A stretch of 64,000 bases of DNA from Calothrix sp. NIES-3974. GTDB taxonomy: Bacteria; Cyanobacteriota; Cyanobacteriia; Cyanobacteriales; Nostocaceae. The translations under genes were made by a program, and so were the position numbers. Positions 36,800 through 46,892 of this stretch are shown here, one piece after another; the first letter of the stretch is position 1, and each line of letters begins with the position of its first letter. The notes below the pieces were generated by a model. That model was not told the origin of the DNA, ran no database searches, and worked only from the letters and a program-made list of their open reading frames with translations. The stretch covers positions 2,604,001 through 2,668,000 of the forward strand of contig NZ_AP018254.1 of the NCBI RefSeq assembly GCF_002368395.1, written 5' to 3'.

Positions 36800-37490
36800 A
36801 CCACAATCTTTGAGATAAATGTAAAACTACTCCTACTCTACCAGCTTATTTTGGTGAGTGTGAAAGGCACGTAGTTGCGCTTTAGCAATCTATACTAATA
36901 CTTTTTCAGCTAGAGCCACAACTACTTAGAAACGAAAAATAGAGGAGCTATTGATCAATAATAAACCAGGATTCCACCATTATTCAATCATTCTAAACAT
37001 CATAGTCCTATCCCCGAATTGATCACCGATGCAAAGCTGGTTGCATCGGTTATTTTATTGGCAATACTACTGAAAAATAGATGATTTAATTGATACATAA
37101 TGCTAATTTCTCAAACCATGATTATTTTTCAGTAAAAATAGCTTATTAGTTGTCAATAAAAATACATTTATATATTCCTATACTTCAACAAGCTTTTTTA
37201 TTGAACACTTTCTCATGACAGAACGACCAAGTGATTTTCGCAATTGAGATATTAAGCCATTAGATAATACCACAAAATTGAATTTTTTAATTTCACCCCA
37301 AGTTATGTTTTCATAAGTCCCCTTCTGTTCTTATGATAGTTTTTAACTATTGTTATAACTGACGCACTTGTGACGTAGAAATTAGCTTTTGAGATTACTT
37401 GCTTAGGTTCTAATGCCATAAATAGGTAGTCTGTGCATAAGTTATGTCTTTTAAGCTTGATCATTATCAGCAGGTTTTTTTGGAGGCGAA
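36800..37490. other. 691-bp intergenic region upstream of egtD
   Basis: The AT-rich region shows no gene. A strong hairpin lies at 37025-37050 and the DNA after it is unusually T- and A-rich. A GGAGGCG ribosome binding site precedes egtD. Confidence 0.5.
37025..37058 (+). terminator. Hairpin with U-rich tail, possible terminator
   Basis: Nine-base arms ACCGATGCA and TGCATCGGT enclose an 8-base loop, followed by tattttattg. It is 226 bases after the PIN-TRAM stop, so it may end that transcript or an unannotated RNA. Confidence 0.5.
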
Positions 37491-38516
37491 ATGACCATAC
37501 TCCCACTACAAAAAAATGGGTATAAAAATATTGAGCATCGCTTGAAACTGAAATATCTTCATAGTGCCAATTATCTTGGTAATATTCTGCAAGGTATAGA
37601 TGTAATTCAAGGTCTAAATCAGACTCCAAAAAATCTTCCACCACAATACTTTTATGATGATAAAGGTTCCGAACTCTTTGAGGAAATTTGTGGTTTGCCA
37701 GAGTATTATTTAACACGCACAGAAACACAAATCCTGGCTCATTGTGCCCATGAAATTGCGGAAATTACTGGTAAATGTGAAATCATTGAATTAGGAAGTG
37801 GTAGTTCTACTAAAACTCGAATTATCCTGGATGCGTATGCCAAGAAAAAACTCCCACTACATTACTTACCAGTGGATGTAAGTGCAGGAATTTTGGAAAG
37901 TAGTGCAAGACAACTACTATTGGATTATCCCACATTGTACGTGGATGCTTTAGTCGGAACCTACGAAGAAGCTCTATCCCACCTACCGATTAAAAGTTTA
38001 CCAAATCGGATGATGATGTTTATTGGTAGTACCCTGGGTAATTTAAATCCCGAAAAATGTCATGTATTTCTATCCCAGATTCAAGCTGCTTTAGCAGAGG
38101 ATGAATATTTTCTGTTGGGAGTGGATTTGCAAAAGCCGCAGCATATACTAGAAGCTGCTTACAATGATAGTCAAGGTGTGACGGTTGCTTTTAATTTAAA
38201 TATGCTAGCTCATTTGAACTATCGATTTGATGGTAATTTTGATTTAGATAATTTTGAACATTGGGCATTTTATAATCAGGAAGAAAACCAGATTGAAATG
38301 CACTTGCGCAGTAAACGACCCCAGACTGTGCAATTACGGAAGTTAAATCTCCAAGTAAGTTTTGCACGGGATGAAACTTTGCATACGGAAATATCCCGTA
38401 AATTTGATTTAAATCAAATTCAAATGACTTTGATGGGTCATGGTTTGAAAACGACTCAAGTTTGGACTGATGAGAAAGGTTGGTTTGCCCTGATTTTAAC
38501 CCAAGCAAAAAAGTAA
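37491..38516 (+). CDS. egtD: L-histidine N-alpha-methyltransferase EgtD-like
   Basis: EgtD trimethylates histidine to hercynine with SAM, the first step of ergothioneine synthesis. The 341-aa protein has LPPQYFYDDKGSELFEEICG and LPEYYLTRTETQIL near the N-terminus and the SAM-binding ELGSGSSTKTR (about residues 100-110). NRMMMFIGSTLGNLNP and FLLGVDLQKP follow, then the C-terminal FARDETLHTEISRKF. All are family-typical. The partner egtB (FeII-dependent sulfoxide synthase) is not in this window, whereas in many bacteria the two are adjacent. The ribosome binding site GGAGGCG stands six bases before the ATG. Confidence 0.9.
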   Translation: MTILPLQKNGYKNIEHRLKLKYLHSANYLGNILQGIDVIQGLNQTPKNLPPQYFYDDKGSELFEEICGLPEYYLTRTETQILAHCAHEIAEITGKCEIIELGSGSSTKTRIILDAYAKKKLPLHYLPVDVSAGILESSARQLLLDYPTLYVDALVGTYEEALSHLPIKSLPNRMMMFIGSTLGNLNPEKCHVFLSQIQAALAEDEYFLLGVDLQKPQHILEAAYNDSQGVTVAFNLNMLAHLNYRFDGNFDLDNFEHWAFYNQEENQIEMHLRSKRPQTVQLRKLNLQVSFARDETLHTEISRKFDLNQIQMTLMGHGLKTTQVWTDEKGWFALILTQAKK

Positions 38517-38573
38517 TACCATTTTGGATTTTGGATTTTGGATTACTTGTGTCTATGGATTTGAAGTACCTAC

Positions 38574-38766
38574 CTAGGGCTTGCTGAAAATACTAAAGTA
38601 AAGACGCGATATATTGTGTCTTTATATCTTGCAACCTGTAGAGAGTATTTTAGTTCCAGAAAGTGCAAACAAACAAGTGTATAAAAACTCAGAAACCTTG
38701 TATCTGTAGTTTTTTCAAACCCAAGCAAAAGCGGAATCCGCAGGGTTAAAACTACTCCCTGTTTAC
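38574..38766. repeat. GGGCTTGCTGAAAA-type dispersed repeat, copy 1
   Basis: It begins TAGGGCTTGCTGAAAATACT, contains a degenerate GCGATATATT hairpin (38601-38622) and the block AGTGCAAACAAACAAGTGTA. The same order of blocks is at 48701-48908. It ends at the stop codon of the interrupted NTPase gene. Confidence 0.65.
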
Positions 38767-39262
38767 CTAGTTATTTTCCACTTGACTGGGAATAGATTTG
38801 ATGGTGAATGCGGGGATTGGCATACTTTCTGGTGTGACAGTTGGTGAGGGAAGAGAAGATGTGGGTGGTTGGGGGGTGGGGGGAATAAATTGGGGTGGAA
38901 GAGGTGTAAATTCAGGGGTTGCGATGGGTGCGGGTTGTGGTGTTTGGGTTTCTGGTATTTCTGTTGCTTCTGGGGTGATGGTGGGTGGTGTCAAGGGATT
39001 GGTATCAGTTGGTGGAGAAAAAACAGGTAATTGGGGTTGGGGTATCTTAGTTCTGCGAGGGGGGATTGGTGTGTCTGGAGGAGATGGGAGGGGTTCCTCA
39101 ATCATTATTGTCAGGGGAGGGGGACTGGAAATTTCCGGTGATGATAGGGATTTTTCGGCTATCCCCTGGAGGGAAATGGTTTCGATTGTTTGATTTTGAC
39201 TATCTAAAATCCGGATTTTTCCACCGTGCTTTCCTTCTTGAAGGGGTTTAAAGCTGATACTA

Positions 39263-40321
39263 ACCCAAGTTGCTAGTTACTCTTCGCCAGCGCTTCGCGC
39301 TGGCGTGTCGCGTCACAATTTATAATAAAATCCCCTCCAAGAAGAAAAAAACGGAGGGGAATATGTTAAACGAAATAATTACTGTTTATGCTATCACTGA
39401 TGACTTACTTAAAGCAATTGGTCATCATGATGATTGCCGTAGAAATATGAGTGATGCAGAAATTATGACAACGGCACTAATTGCAGCAATGTTTTTCTAT
39501 GGTAATCATAGCAAGGCTTGTTGCTACATGAAAGAGCATAATCTTATTCCCAATATGTTAGATAAATCACGATTTAATAGAAGATTACACGGTATTTCGA
39601 TGTTAATAAATGACTTATTTCATCAAATAGGTATGATACTAAAGGAGACTAGTGATTGTACTGAATATCTTTTAGATTCTTTTCCCGTACCAATGTGCGA
39701 CAATATCCGTATTTTTAATGTCAAACTAATTAAGTCGGAAGATTATAGAGGTTATATTGCATCAAAGAAACGCTATTTTTATGGAGTTAGAGTTCAACTT
39801 TTAACTACTAAAAGTGGTATTCCTGTTGAGTTCGTATTTATGCCTGGTAGTGCTAATGATTCAAGAGCGTTAAATGCACTGCCATTAAATTTGCCACCAG
39901 GGAGTGAAGTGTATGGTGACTCTGCATACACGGATTATACAGCAGAAGATGACTTAAAAATAACTAGTCAAATTAACTTGAAAGTTATGCGAAAAAAGAA
40001 TTCTCAGCGTCAAGACGAGCCGTGGAATCATTATATTAAGCAACATACCAGGCATTATATAGAGACTATTTTCAGTGCTATCACTTACCTTTTTCCCAAG
40101 TCAATTCATGCAGTCACATTTGATGGATTTCTATTGAAGATAGAAGCATTTATTTTTGCTTTTACTTTAAAACAAGCATTTATATAGCAAGTATTTTTTT
40201 TACTTCAATTAACTAAGCATATCTTGTGGGTTGCGCGTAGCGCAACCACACAACTTTGCGCGTGAAAACACGTGACTCCGGGTGCTTCGCACCCTGGAGT
40301 CCGATAACTAGCAACTTGGGT
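39263..40321 (+). mobile_element. IS982-family insertion sequence (1,059 bp)
   Basis: Terminal inverted repeats ACCCAAGTTGCTAGTTA are perfect over at least 17 bases. A 5-bp target duplication TACTA flanks both ends (39258-39262 and 40322-40326). The ACCC start and the transposase family fit IS982. GC-rich hairpins sit just inside each end (39286-39308 and 40225-40300). The sharp borders and intact target duplication mean the insertion is recent. Confidence 0.93.
39363..40187 (+). CDS. IS982-family transposase
   Basis: The 274-aa protein is the DDE transposase of the element. LLDSFPVPMCDN holds the first Asp, EVYGDSAYTDYTAED the second, and RHYIETIFSAIT the Glu. It looks intact and so may be active. 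I start it at the ATG at 39363, preceded by GGAGGGGA, rather than the longer frame from 39270 that runs through the terminal hairpin. Confidence 0.93.
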   Translation: MLNEIITVYAITDDLLKAIGHHDDCRRNMSDAEIMTTALIAAMFFYGNHSKACCYMKEHNLIPNMLDKSRFNRRLHGISMLINDLFHQIGMILKETSDCTEYLLDSFPVPMCDNIRIFNVKLIKSEDYRGYIASKKRYFYGVRVQLLTTKSGIPVEFVFMPGSANDSRALNALPLNLPPGSEVYGDSAYTDYTAEDDLKITSQINLKVMRKKNSQRQDEPWNHYIKQHTRHYIETIFSAITYLFPKSIHAVTFDGFLLKIEAFIFAFTLKQAFI

Positions 40322-42994
40322 TACTAATATTACAACGTCCGTTGGTGGGGACAATATTGGTACATGACTGCAAATTCAATTCAAAATCACTGTTTTTAGC
40401 TGTTTTTTCAATTTTGCCAATCCGAATCGGTGAGGAACCATGATTCCAAATGGTTAAATTTTGTTCGGGTTGTTCATCCTCCATTGTTACTGTTCCAAAG
40501 TCGATTTGTTTCCGACTCAGACTTAGTTGGGACTTATGGGTTTGTAATGGCTGACTTTGGGGAGATAAAACTCCTGGAGGGGATGGTTTCACTTCTTTGG
40601 TTATCTCCATTTGGGTCAGGTTTGACCAAGCGAGGTATCCAATTAACCCCGATACTCCCAAAAATCCCCCACGCAATAGCCACATTGGTAAACTTAAATA
40701 GGGGTTGGGGTGATTTTGAATTTGATTTACGACTGTTTTTGTTGTTATTTCCGTTTTTGAGGTTGAGATGGCGGTTTCTGTGACGGGAATTTGGTTTAAA
40801 TTTACACGGGTAGCTGCAACTCCCCCAGTATCTTGGATGCTTTGACGGATTTCTAAGGCTTGCTGGAGACAGGTTTGTGCTGACTGGTATTTCCCTAAAC
40901 AGAGGTATCTTGTTCCTTGTTGATGTAGAGCCAAAGCCAAAGTTTTTTGATCTTTAAGATGTCGAGCTGCTTCAATTGTATAATCTAAAATAATTCTCCA
41001 TAATCCCCATTGTTTTGTCCTAATCAGACTTGGCTCCAAAAGTAACGTCATATTTAATACTTCTTGCCATTTGCAACGGTTTATTCCCCAAGTCAACAGT
41101 TCCATGATGGCATCGATTTCAGAAATGATTAAATCCGGTAGGGTCTTGTACCTTTTGATCCAATCACAAAAGAAGTTCAAAGACTTGACACGGACGGCTT
41201 CTAAACATTTTTCTTCTATTGGTTTGGAGCTTTCAATCTGATGGATGAGATTGGCGAAATAACTGGAAACACGATAGCGATCGCTCTCATTTTGGACTAA
41301 GCATGATGTCACCAATCTACCCAAGTATTTTTCTGTATCTTTGATTCCTGTTAGACCTTGGATTTGCGGGGTCAGTATCCCTACTCCCCTCATTGCTGCT
41401 AACACTTCGACAATTCGATATTCCTGGGGAGTTAACTGTTGGAGAGCTATCTGTACTAGGTTAATGTCTGGATGTTGTGGAGATAATGATAGTTGGGTTT
41501 GTAGTTTTGCAAAACTGTAATCATGATGATCAACTAACCAGGTAAGAAGTTTAATTAGCCAAGGATTACGAGTGATTGGACACAATCCTGATTCTGGAGA
41601 CGGATTAATTAACTTTTCTAAGGCAATGGCTTCTTGAGTGCTTAAGTTTCGCTGCAACTCCTGTGTGACAAAAGTGCGCACTTCCGATAATGATAATTCC
41701 CTTAATTCGATGCTGACAGCATTACCATGCAAACGCTGATTTCCAGAAGCTAATATCAATCGAGAATGGGGAAGTTGACGCTGGAAATCATCAATTTCGG
41801 AATAAATCTGTTGATTACCATCAATAATCATTACCACTTCTTTGTCAGCTAAAGCAGTAAGGATTTCTGTTGGAGTCGGCTTATAATTTAACTTCGTTTC
41901 ATAAAACAGATCAAAAATTGCCTGTAAAATATCCTCCCCAGGTTGATAACGTTTATAAAAGCTAAATACTCCATCTTTACCAAGAGTATGCAAATCCAGA
42001 CAATAACTTAAATGACGAATAATTGCAGTTTTCCCCAAACCGGAATCCCCAAAAAATTCCAGGGATTGACCCGCTTGTAATCCCCCTATCCCTTGCTTCA
42101 AATCATCAACCCTTCCAATCAGATAAAGTAAAGCCAAGGGTGAGGATTGAACCACAATAGAACGAGGCTGAAATTTTACTTCGCTAATATTTTTACTTGC
42201 TTCCCTAGTCTCCACCAATAATCCCTGGGGAGAGTCTAACTGCAAAACACAGGAACCAACTTGTAAAAAAGTTTCTAATTTCACATCATCATCCCATATT
42301 GAATCAATGGGAGTGTCTACTGAAAAATCATCAACCCACTTCTCGTTCTGTGCTGGTGTTACTCTTGTCTCTCCTTCCCAAACATCCATTTCAATATCGA
42401 ATTCTTGCTGGGAAGATGGACAATCATGCAAATAATTTGAACTGGGAGATTTGAGAATTTCTGGATGATGAATATTGCTTTCCTGAACTTCTACAGTGAT
42501 ATCACTGTTTAAATTATTTAAACTAAACTCATCATGCCATGCTTTACCTTCCTGACCCCAGATAGCCGCATAAATCTTGACATGTTGAATCTTCTCAATA
42601 GATAAATCAACAATTTGCTGACGAATTAATTTAATTAACTCTTCTTGCTTGGGAACAGATGCAGCAGCTAGAACAATATATAAGCAATTATGCTTTAATC
42701 CTACCTTAACAGTGACACTTTGGCTATGTAACAACTCATTCAGAATAGTTTCAATCGCCACCGTATCACCTGTCTTTGCTTGTTCCCAGATATTTGTTTG
42801 AGTCATTTTCACTGTGTTGATAATCTTGCTTAAATCATGCACTGTCAGCCTATTTGTATCAGGAGAAAAGTCACCTTTATGCAAAATTTATTTAATAATT
42901 TGGCTACATACAGCAAGCATTTGTAAGCTATAATCAGGTTCGAGTTGAGAGTCAAATTAGAACCTCAGTAAGCTTTGGAATGGGGAATAACTAT

Positions 42995-43110
42995 TCCCGG
43001 ATTTCTCACAAACTCCTAAAACTTTCAGTGAGTAGGGAGCGGGGAGTAGGGAGTAGTAGGAAAATCAACCCATTACTCAAGGCTTACCACTCCCTTATGA
43101 GAAATGTGGG
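42995..43110 (+). repeat. ATTTCTCA-type MITE, copy 4 (best preserved)
   Basis: It begins CCCGGATTTCTCACAAACTC and ends CTTATGAGAAATGTGGG, with ends that are inverted relatives. The interior is AAACTTTCAGTGAGTAGGGA, then a Gly-rich run, then AGGAAAATCAACCCATTACT and CAAGGCTTACCACTCCC. Confidence 0.75.
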
Positions 43111-43837
43111 TATTGTCAACCCGTAGCAGAAAGTCCATTTAGAGTCTAATTAGGGTCTAATAGCTGGCTTCATTAAGGACAAAAATCAAGGGCTAGCAAT
43201 AAAAATACGTTTAATCCTTTTAACATAAATAAAATTAACTCCTTGAAAATAAAGATTAGGGAGTAGAATACATGTATCGCTTTAACCAAAAAGGATGAAA
43301 GTAGTTTTTCCCTACTCCCGATACCCTTCGGTCGATCCGCTACGTGTCTACATTTTCAAGTCAGGGAAAAGTACTTTAATTGGTTTTGGTATCAGCAGTA
43401 CATTTAGGCTAATGGAAACCAGGAATTTGCTATCAACAATATAATACATCACACATTTTGGCTGTTGAGGCAAATTGGTCATCAATTCATTATTTATTTA
43501 TAATGTTTAGGGGGATACAGTAGAGTAAAAATCGTATTTTCGATACATTCTACCCCGTTTATGCTTAATTAATCGTTCAGACAAAGTGTATTCATACACA
43601 ATTATTCTGCTGGTTCTGATTTCCTTTCTCTGCCAATAAAATTTATCTAAATTTAGCCCTGATGTACTGCTGATAGCAAACCTGTATACGCACACAGTTA
43701 CTTTTGGAAACGGGTTTTCTCTTCCCCTGAATACCTCCTGCGTGTCTTAGAAAGATAGCCTACTAGTAGCAGCTAGTAAACTCCTCTTGTAATATTTTCC
43801 ACCTTCATCAACAGAGCTTTTTATTTGAGATAGATAA

Positions 43838-43962
43838 GTAGGTAGGTGTAATTAAACATAAAACCGTAACACAACCGTTCATTCGTCTCAAAGACAGACG
43901 CGATATATCCCGTCTGTACTCCCTGATCTCAACGACAATTTTTACAGATTAACTTTCACCTG
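43838..43962. repeat. MITE-like element related to 4864-5024
   Basis: Both start taggtg[t/a]...aattaaacataaaacc and end ctgatctcaacgacaattttt. This copy carries one hairpin (43894-43917, core GCGATATATCCC) where the other carries two, so hairpins are gained or lost within the element. Confidence 0.65.
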
Positions 43963-44302
43963 TGGACTATCAACAAACCCACGGGAAAATATATCAGTGT
44001 GGGAAGTACAGAAAAAAACCGGATAAAGCCGAAACTTCACCCGGATGCTATTGGTGCTGTTCTGTGTCAAGATTGACTACAGCAACAAGCCTGGGAATTC
44101 CGTCCAAGTTGATCAAAAAAATCCACATTTTTTCAATTGACATGGGAGCGACAATAATTTTAGTATAGTAAATTGTCTGTCTCATTCCGGCTCGGAACAG
44201 GTGGACATGTAAAATGTTGGTCAGTCAACTTGAGTCAGAACTATCTGAAATTTGCAGTTGATATTGCCAACTACCTGTACGGCAACCTTTAGGACAATTT
44301 CC

Positions 44303-44698
44303 ATGACTTACGCAATTATTGAAACTGGTGGAAAGCAACTTCGTGTCGAACCTGGTCGTTTCTATGACATTGAATTGCTAGCCAATCAACCCGAAGAAGA
44401 AGTAACAATAGATTCCGTTTTACTTGTCAATCACAATGGTGAAATTACCGTTGGTCAGCCATTAGTAGCTGGTGCAACGGTACAAGGGACTGTCATGAGT
44501 CAGTTGCGCGGACGGAAAGTCTTGGTGTATAAAATGAAGCCCAAGAAAAAAACCCGGAAAAAACGCGGACATCGCCAGGAAATTACCCGTCTAATGATTA
44601 ATTCGATTACTGTGAATGGAACAGTAATTGCCGAAGCTTCCAGCAGTAGCGAACCAGTTGTGGAATCTACTGAGGAAACTGTTGCGGCTGAATCATAG
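44303..44698 (+). CDS. rplU: 50S ribosomal protein L21
   Basis: The 131-aa protein begins MTYAIIETGGKQLRVEPGRF, then VTIDSVLLVNHNGEITVGQP and KMKPKKKTRKKRGHRQ, the standard L21 pattern that contacts 23S rRNA. The C-terminal extension ASSSSEPVVESTEETVAAES is acidic and typical of cyanobacterial L21. The ATG at 44303 is chosen over an upstream Met because the family begins MTYAIIE. rpmA follows after 102 bases. Confidence 0.95.
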   Translation: MTYAIIETGGKQLRVEPGRFYDIELLANQPEEEVTIDSVLLVNHNGEITVGQPLVAGATVQGTVMSQLRGRKVLVYKMKPKKKTRKKRGHRQEITRLMINSITVNGTVIAEASSSSEPVVESTEETVAAES

Positions 44699-44800
44699 GT
44701 TTTCAACTAATTTCCGACTAATTTTGACTAACTTCGACTCAGTTAAGATTAGTTAAGAAGATATATTCATAACAGGTAAATAAGCATTGACGAGGATATT

Positions 44801-45064
44801 ATGGCTCATAAGAAAGGTACTGGTAGTACTCGCAACGGACGTGATTCTAATGCCCAGCGTTTAGGTGTAAAGCGCTATGGTGGTGAAGTTGTGCGTGCGG
44901 GTAACATTATTGTGCGTCAACGGGGAACTAAGTTCCATCCCGGTAACAATGTGGGTATTGGGAAGGATGATACTTTGTTTGCCCTGATTGATGGCGTGGT
45001 GACTTTTGAACGTAAGGGTAAAAGTCGTAAGAAGGTTAGTATTTATCCTGCTGCTGCTTGCTAG
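44801..45064 (+). CDS. rpmA: 50S ribosomal protein L27
   Basis: The 87-aa protein has [40 protein letters not shown] and [20 protein letters not shown], the L27 signature. It sits near the peptidyl transferase centre. A cleavable N-terminal extension as in Firmicutes is absent. It forms an operon with rplU, and a strong hairpin follows at 45183. Confidence 0.95.
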   Translation: MAHKKGTGSTRNGRDSNAQRLGVKRYGGEVVRAGNIIVRQRGTKFHPGNNVGIGKDDTLFALIDGVVTFERKGKSRKKVSIYPAAAC

Positions 45065-45182
45065 CTTTGTCAGGGGGGAGTGGTGAGTAGTGAGTGGGGA
45101 GTAGGATAGCTATATTAGATGCTTCTCAAGAAAAAGCAGTGCTATGCCCACCTAGATGTTAAGCTAAAGTAACATAAAAGAA

Positions 45183-45217
45183 ATACAGGGCTAAAAATAT
45201 AGCCCTGTATGTTTTTC
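45183..45217. terminator. Bidirectional hairpin terminator between rpmA and the ferredoxin gene
   Basis: Eleven-base arms ATACAGGGCTA and TAGCCCTGTAT enclose an AAAATA loop, followed by GTTTTT. On the other strand an AAA-rich side gives T's as well. It sits between convergent genes and can end both. Confidence 0.85.
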
Positions 45218-45225
45218 GGTGATTT

Positions 45226-45702
45226 TCAATAATCGAATTTCTCTGGATTTCGAGTCTTTTTCTTCTGCAATTTTTGCTTTTTTCGACGCTTCTCGGCTGC
45301 GACTACCGCACCCTCAACCGGATAGCCTGCAACGGGAATCACCTGATATCTTCGCTCTTCTTCTAGACGCTTGAGTTCGGTGTAATCAACCCAGTGGATG
45401 CAATCAACTGGACAGGTATCAATTGCTTCTTGGATGACCTCCTCGGAATCTCCGTCTTGACGAAGAACGCGCGATCGCCCATAATCCGGTTCGATGTAGA
45501 AGGTATTGCGGGCAACATGGGCACAGTGTTTGCAACCGATACAGGTGACTTCATCAACATACACACCTTTTTGTCGCAGGATACCCCCTAACTCCGGTTC
45601 TAATCCCGAACGTTCCGGTACTTCCCGCAGAATTCCACCCAGTTCCGGCTCAAATCCGGATCGGTCGTCCGCAGCATCCGGGGACGACATAAACCCAGAC
45701 AT
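45226..45702 (-). CDS. [4Fe-4S] ferredoxin with duplicated N-terminal motif
   Basis: The 158-aa protein has the cluster ligands CIGCKHCAHV and CPVDCIHW (about residues 54-100). Two near-identical N-terminal motifs (FEPELGGILRE and LEPELGGILRQ, about residues 17-43) and a Lys-rich tail (RRKKQKLQKKKTR) flank it. Start and stop overlap with ycf35 in TAATG. This ferredoxin is found in cyanobacteria next to ycf35 and a DUF2997 gene; its redox partner is not established. The start at 45702 gives the family N-terminus (MSGFMSSP). Confidence 0.88.
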   Translation of the reverse strand: MSGFMSSPDAADDRSGFEPELGGILREVPERSGLEPELGGILRQKGVYVDEVTCIGCKHCAHVARNTFYIEPDYGRSRVLRQDGDSEEVIQEAIDTCPVDCIHWVDYTELKRLEEERRYQVIPVAGYPVEGAVVAAEKRRKKQKLQKKKTRNPEKFDY

Positions 45703-46088
45703 TAGGCACTCCAGCGTTGAACTACAAGGCGAATCGATCCATCTGGATTTTGTTGCTCTTCCGCAACCTGAAAGCCAACACGGGCTGTTTCTTTCATTAC
45801 GGTACGATAGGCATAACGCTGTGTCACTTGACGTAAAAACCCATCTACCGACAAATCCTGCTGCCAATACTGGAGATCAGCTACCAATTCGTATTCCTGA
45901 CCGTTCCATCTAAAGCCGATATCGTAACCGTTTTCTTGCTCAATGGTCACTTCTGCTTCATGGGTTTGTCCCCGATAACCACGGACTGGACGCGAACCCG
46001 ACTTCCAATCAATCCCTAAATCGGTTAGTGCTTCTTGGAGTGAATCCAAATTACGAATCTGAGTTTTTATTTGGCTAAAATGTGACAT
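45702..46088 (-). CDS. ycf35: Ycf35 / DUF1257 protein
   Basis: The 128-aa protein begins MSHFSQIKTQIRNLDSLQEA, with YRGQTHEAEVTIEQENGYDI and DGFLRQVTQRYAYRTVM, the pattern of the DUF1257 (Ycf35) family kept in red algal plastid genomes. Its function is unknown. It lies between the DUF2997 gene (38-base gap) and the ferredoxin gene (stop/start overlap), which suggests one complex or pathway. Confidence 0.9.
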   Translation of the reverse strand: MSHFSQIKTQIRNLDSLQEALTDLGIDWKSGSRPVRGYRGQTHEAEVTIEQENGYDIGFRWNGQEYELVADLQYWQQDLSVDGFLRQVTQRYAYRTVMKETARVGFQVAEEQQNPDGSIRLVVQRWSA

Positions 46089-46126
46089 GGTTTATCTGTG
46101 AATCGAGTGAAAAATTGTGTGAAAAA

Positions 46127-46339
46127 TTACCAATCGCTATGACTCGTCTGCGCATTTACGCTACCGGAGGTATGTTGTACCTGAGTAGCAAAATATTCTG
46201 AAGTCGGCTCCTGATTAAGTACATGCCCCAGTTGCGCCTCAATTGCAGCAGTTACCTCCGCACACGAAGCGCCGATAATTCCCGTGACTTTTTCTTGTAC
46301 TCGACCATCCGGATAGATAATAAACTCCAGTGTTTCCAT
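46127..46339 (-). CDS. DUF2997 protein, first gene of the ycf35-ferredoxin operon
   Basis: The 70-aa protein reads METLEFIIYPDGRVQEKVTG then ASCAEVTAAIEAQLGHV, the DUF2997 pattern, with one Cys. It is small, acidic and soluble. The gene leads the three-gene operon; the preceding region is AT-rich and holds its promoter. The function is unknown. Confidence 0.85.
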   Translation of the reverse strand: METLEFIIYPDGRVQEKVTGIIGASCAEVTAAIEAQLGHVLNQEPTSEYFATQVQHTSGSVNAQTSHSDW

Positions 46340-46892
46340 TTGTTGCCAACCACAAATAATTTAGCTAAATACGCCTACGGAGCAAAAATTAGAAGCTTTA
46401 TTTTTTGATACGGGGAATTGAATCTTGAGTAACAAAACTAGTGGTTCTGTTAACTAATCTTCCACTTATCAAAATATAAATCTCATAATCTTTACAAAAA
46501 TTATTGTTTATTCTAGTCTTTACGTCCACCTTATGTAAGTTTCCCTTAACCATTAGTATAAGTCAAGCCGGAATTTACGCGGACGATCATGGTGGTGATT
46601 AATTGATAAGACCTGACGGGGTAAGCGATTGAGAATTTTTATGGCAAGGACAAGTATGAAAATTATTGAAAATCTTTATTATTTATCCAGAGGTAATGGA
46701 GGTGAGGGGAGGGTTGAAAATAGGGAGTATGGCTTTAATTCTTGTTATACCTAATCTGTAGTTATGCCTATCTGTTGAAGATATAAAAATGAGTTTTCCG
46801 TAGGTTTTTGGGAATACTAGGTAACTGATGTAGTCATGCCATTTTTAATCAGCAGGTATGTCTATGAAAACCTGAGACAAGTCAAAATCCTC
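46340..46892. other. Divergent intergenic region
   Basis: AT-rich, no gene supported and no clear repeat. It should hold promoters for the DUF2997 operon and for the histidine kinase. The kinase frame can be extended to 46836. Confidence 0.45.

Larger units (their letters stand above)
38767..42806 (-). pseudogene. STAND-type NTPase with ASH domain, interrupted by an IS982 element
   Basis: Removing the IS (39263-40321) and one TACTA copy joins both halves in frame to a 991-aa protein. Its N-terminal domain starts MTQTNIWEQAKTGD. A P-loop (FFGDSGLGKTAIIRH, about residue 250) and a Walker B-like VVMIIDGNQQ follow, then winged-helix and TPR-like segments. A membrane helix (about 706-725) and an ASPM/SPD-2/Hydin-type Ig domain (IDFGTVTMEDEQPEQNLTIW...ISFKPLQEGKHGGKI, about 757-860) come next, and then a Pro/Thr-rich tail. 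The IS cuts the Ig domain at codon 828. STAND NTPases act as signalling or defence switches; this one's trigger is unknown. Without excision, translation stops at a TAG within the IS end, giving a product that lacks the tail. Confidence 0.85.
42807..44302. other. 1.5-kb intergenic region with repeats before rplU
   Basis: No gene is convincing; the 62-residue frame at 43507-43695 has no family resemblance or ribosome binding site. The region holds an ATTTCTCA-type MITE (42995-43110), a MITE-like element with a GCGATATATC hairpin (43838-43962), and the rplU leader with AGGA at 44291-44294. Confidence 0.5.

Noticed and set aside
38798-39193. Gly/Val-rich 131-aa open frame on the plus strand
   Set aside because: It is the antisense of the Pro/Thr-rich tail of the interrupted NTPase; its low-complexity composition follows from that.
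43507-43695. 62-codon frame on the minus strand
   Set aside because: No recognisable pattern or start context; basic composition is typical of random AT-rich DNA.
45506-45913. 135-codon plus-strand frame opposite ycf35 and the ferredoxin
   Set aside because: Antisense shadow of two well-supported genes; its Ser/Arg/Pro-rich sequence has no family pattern.
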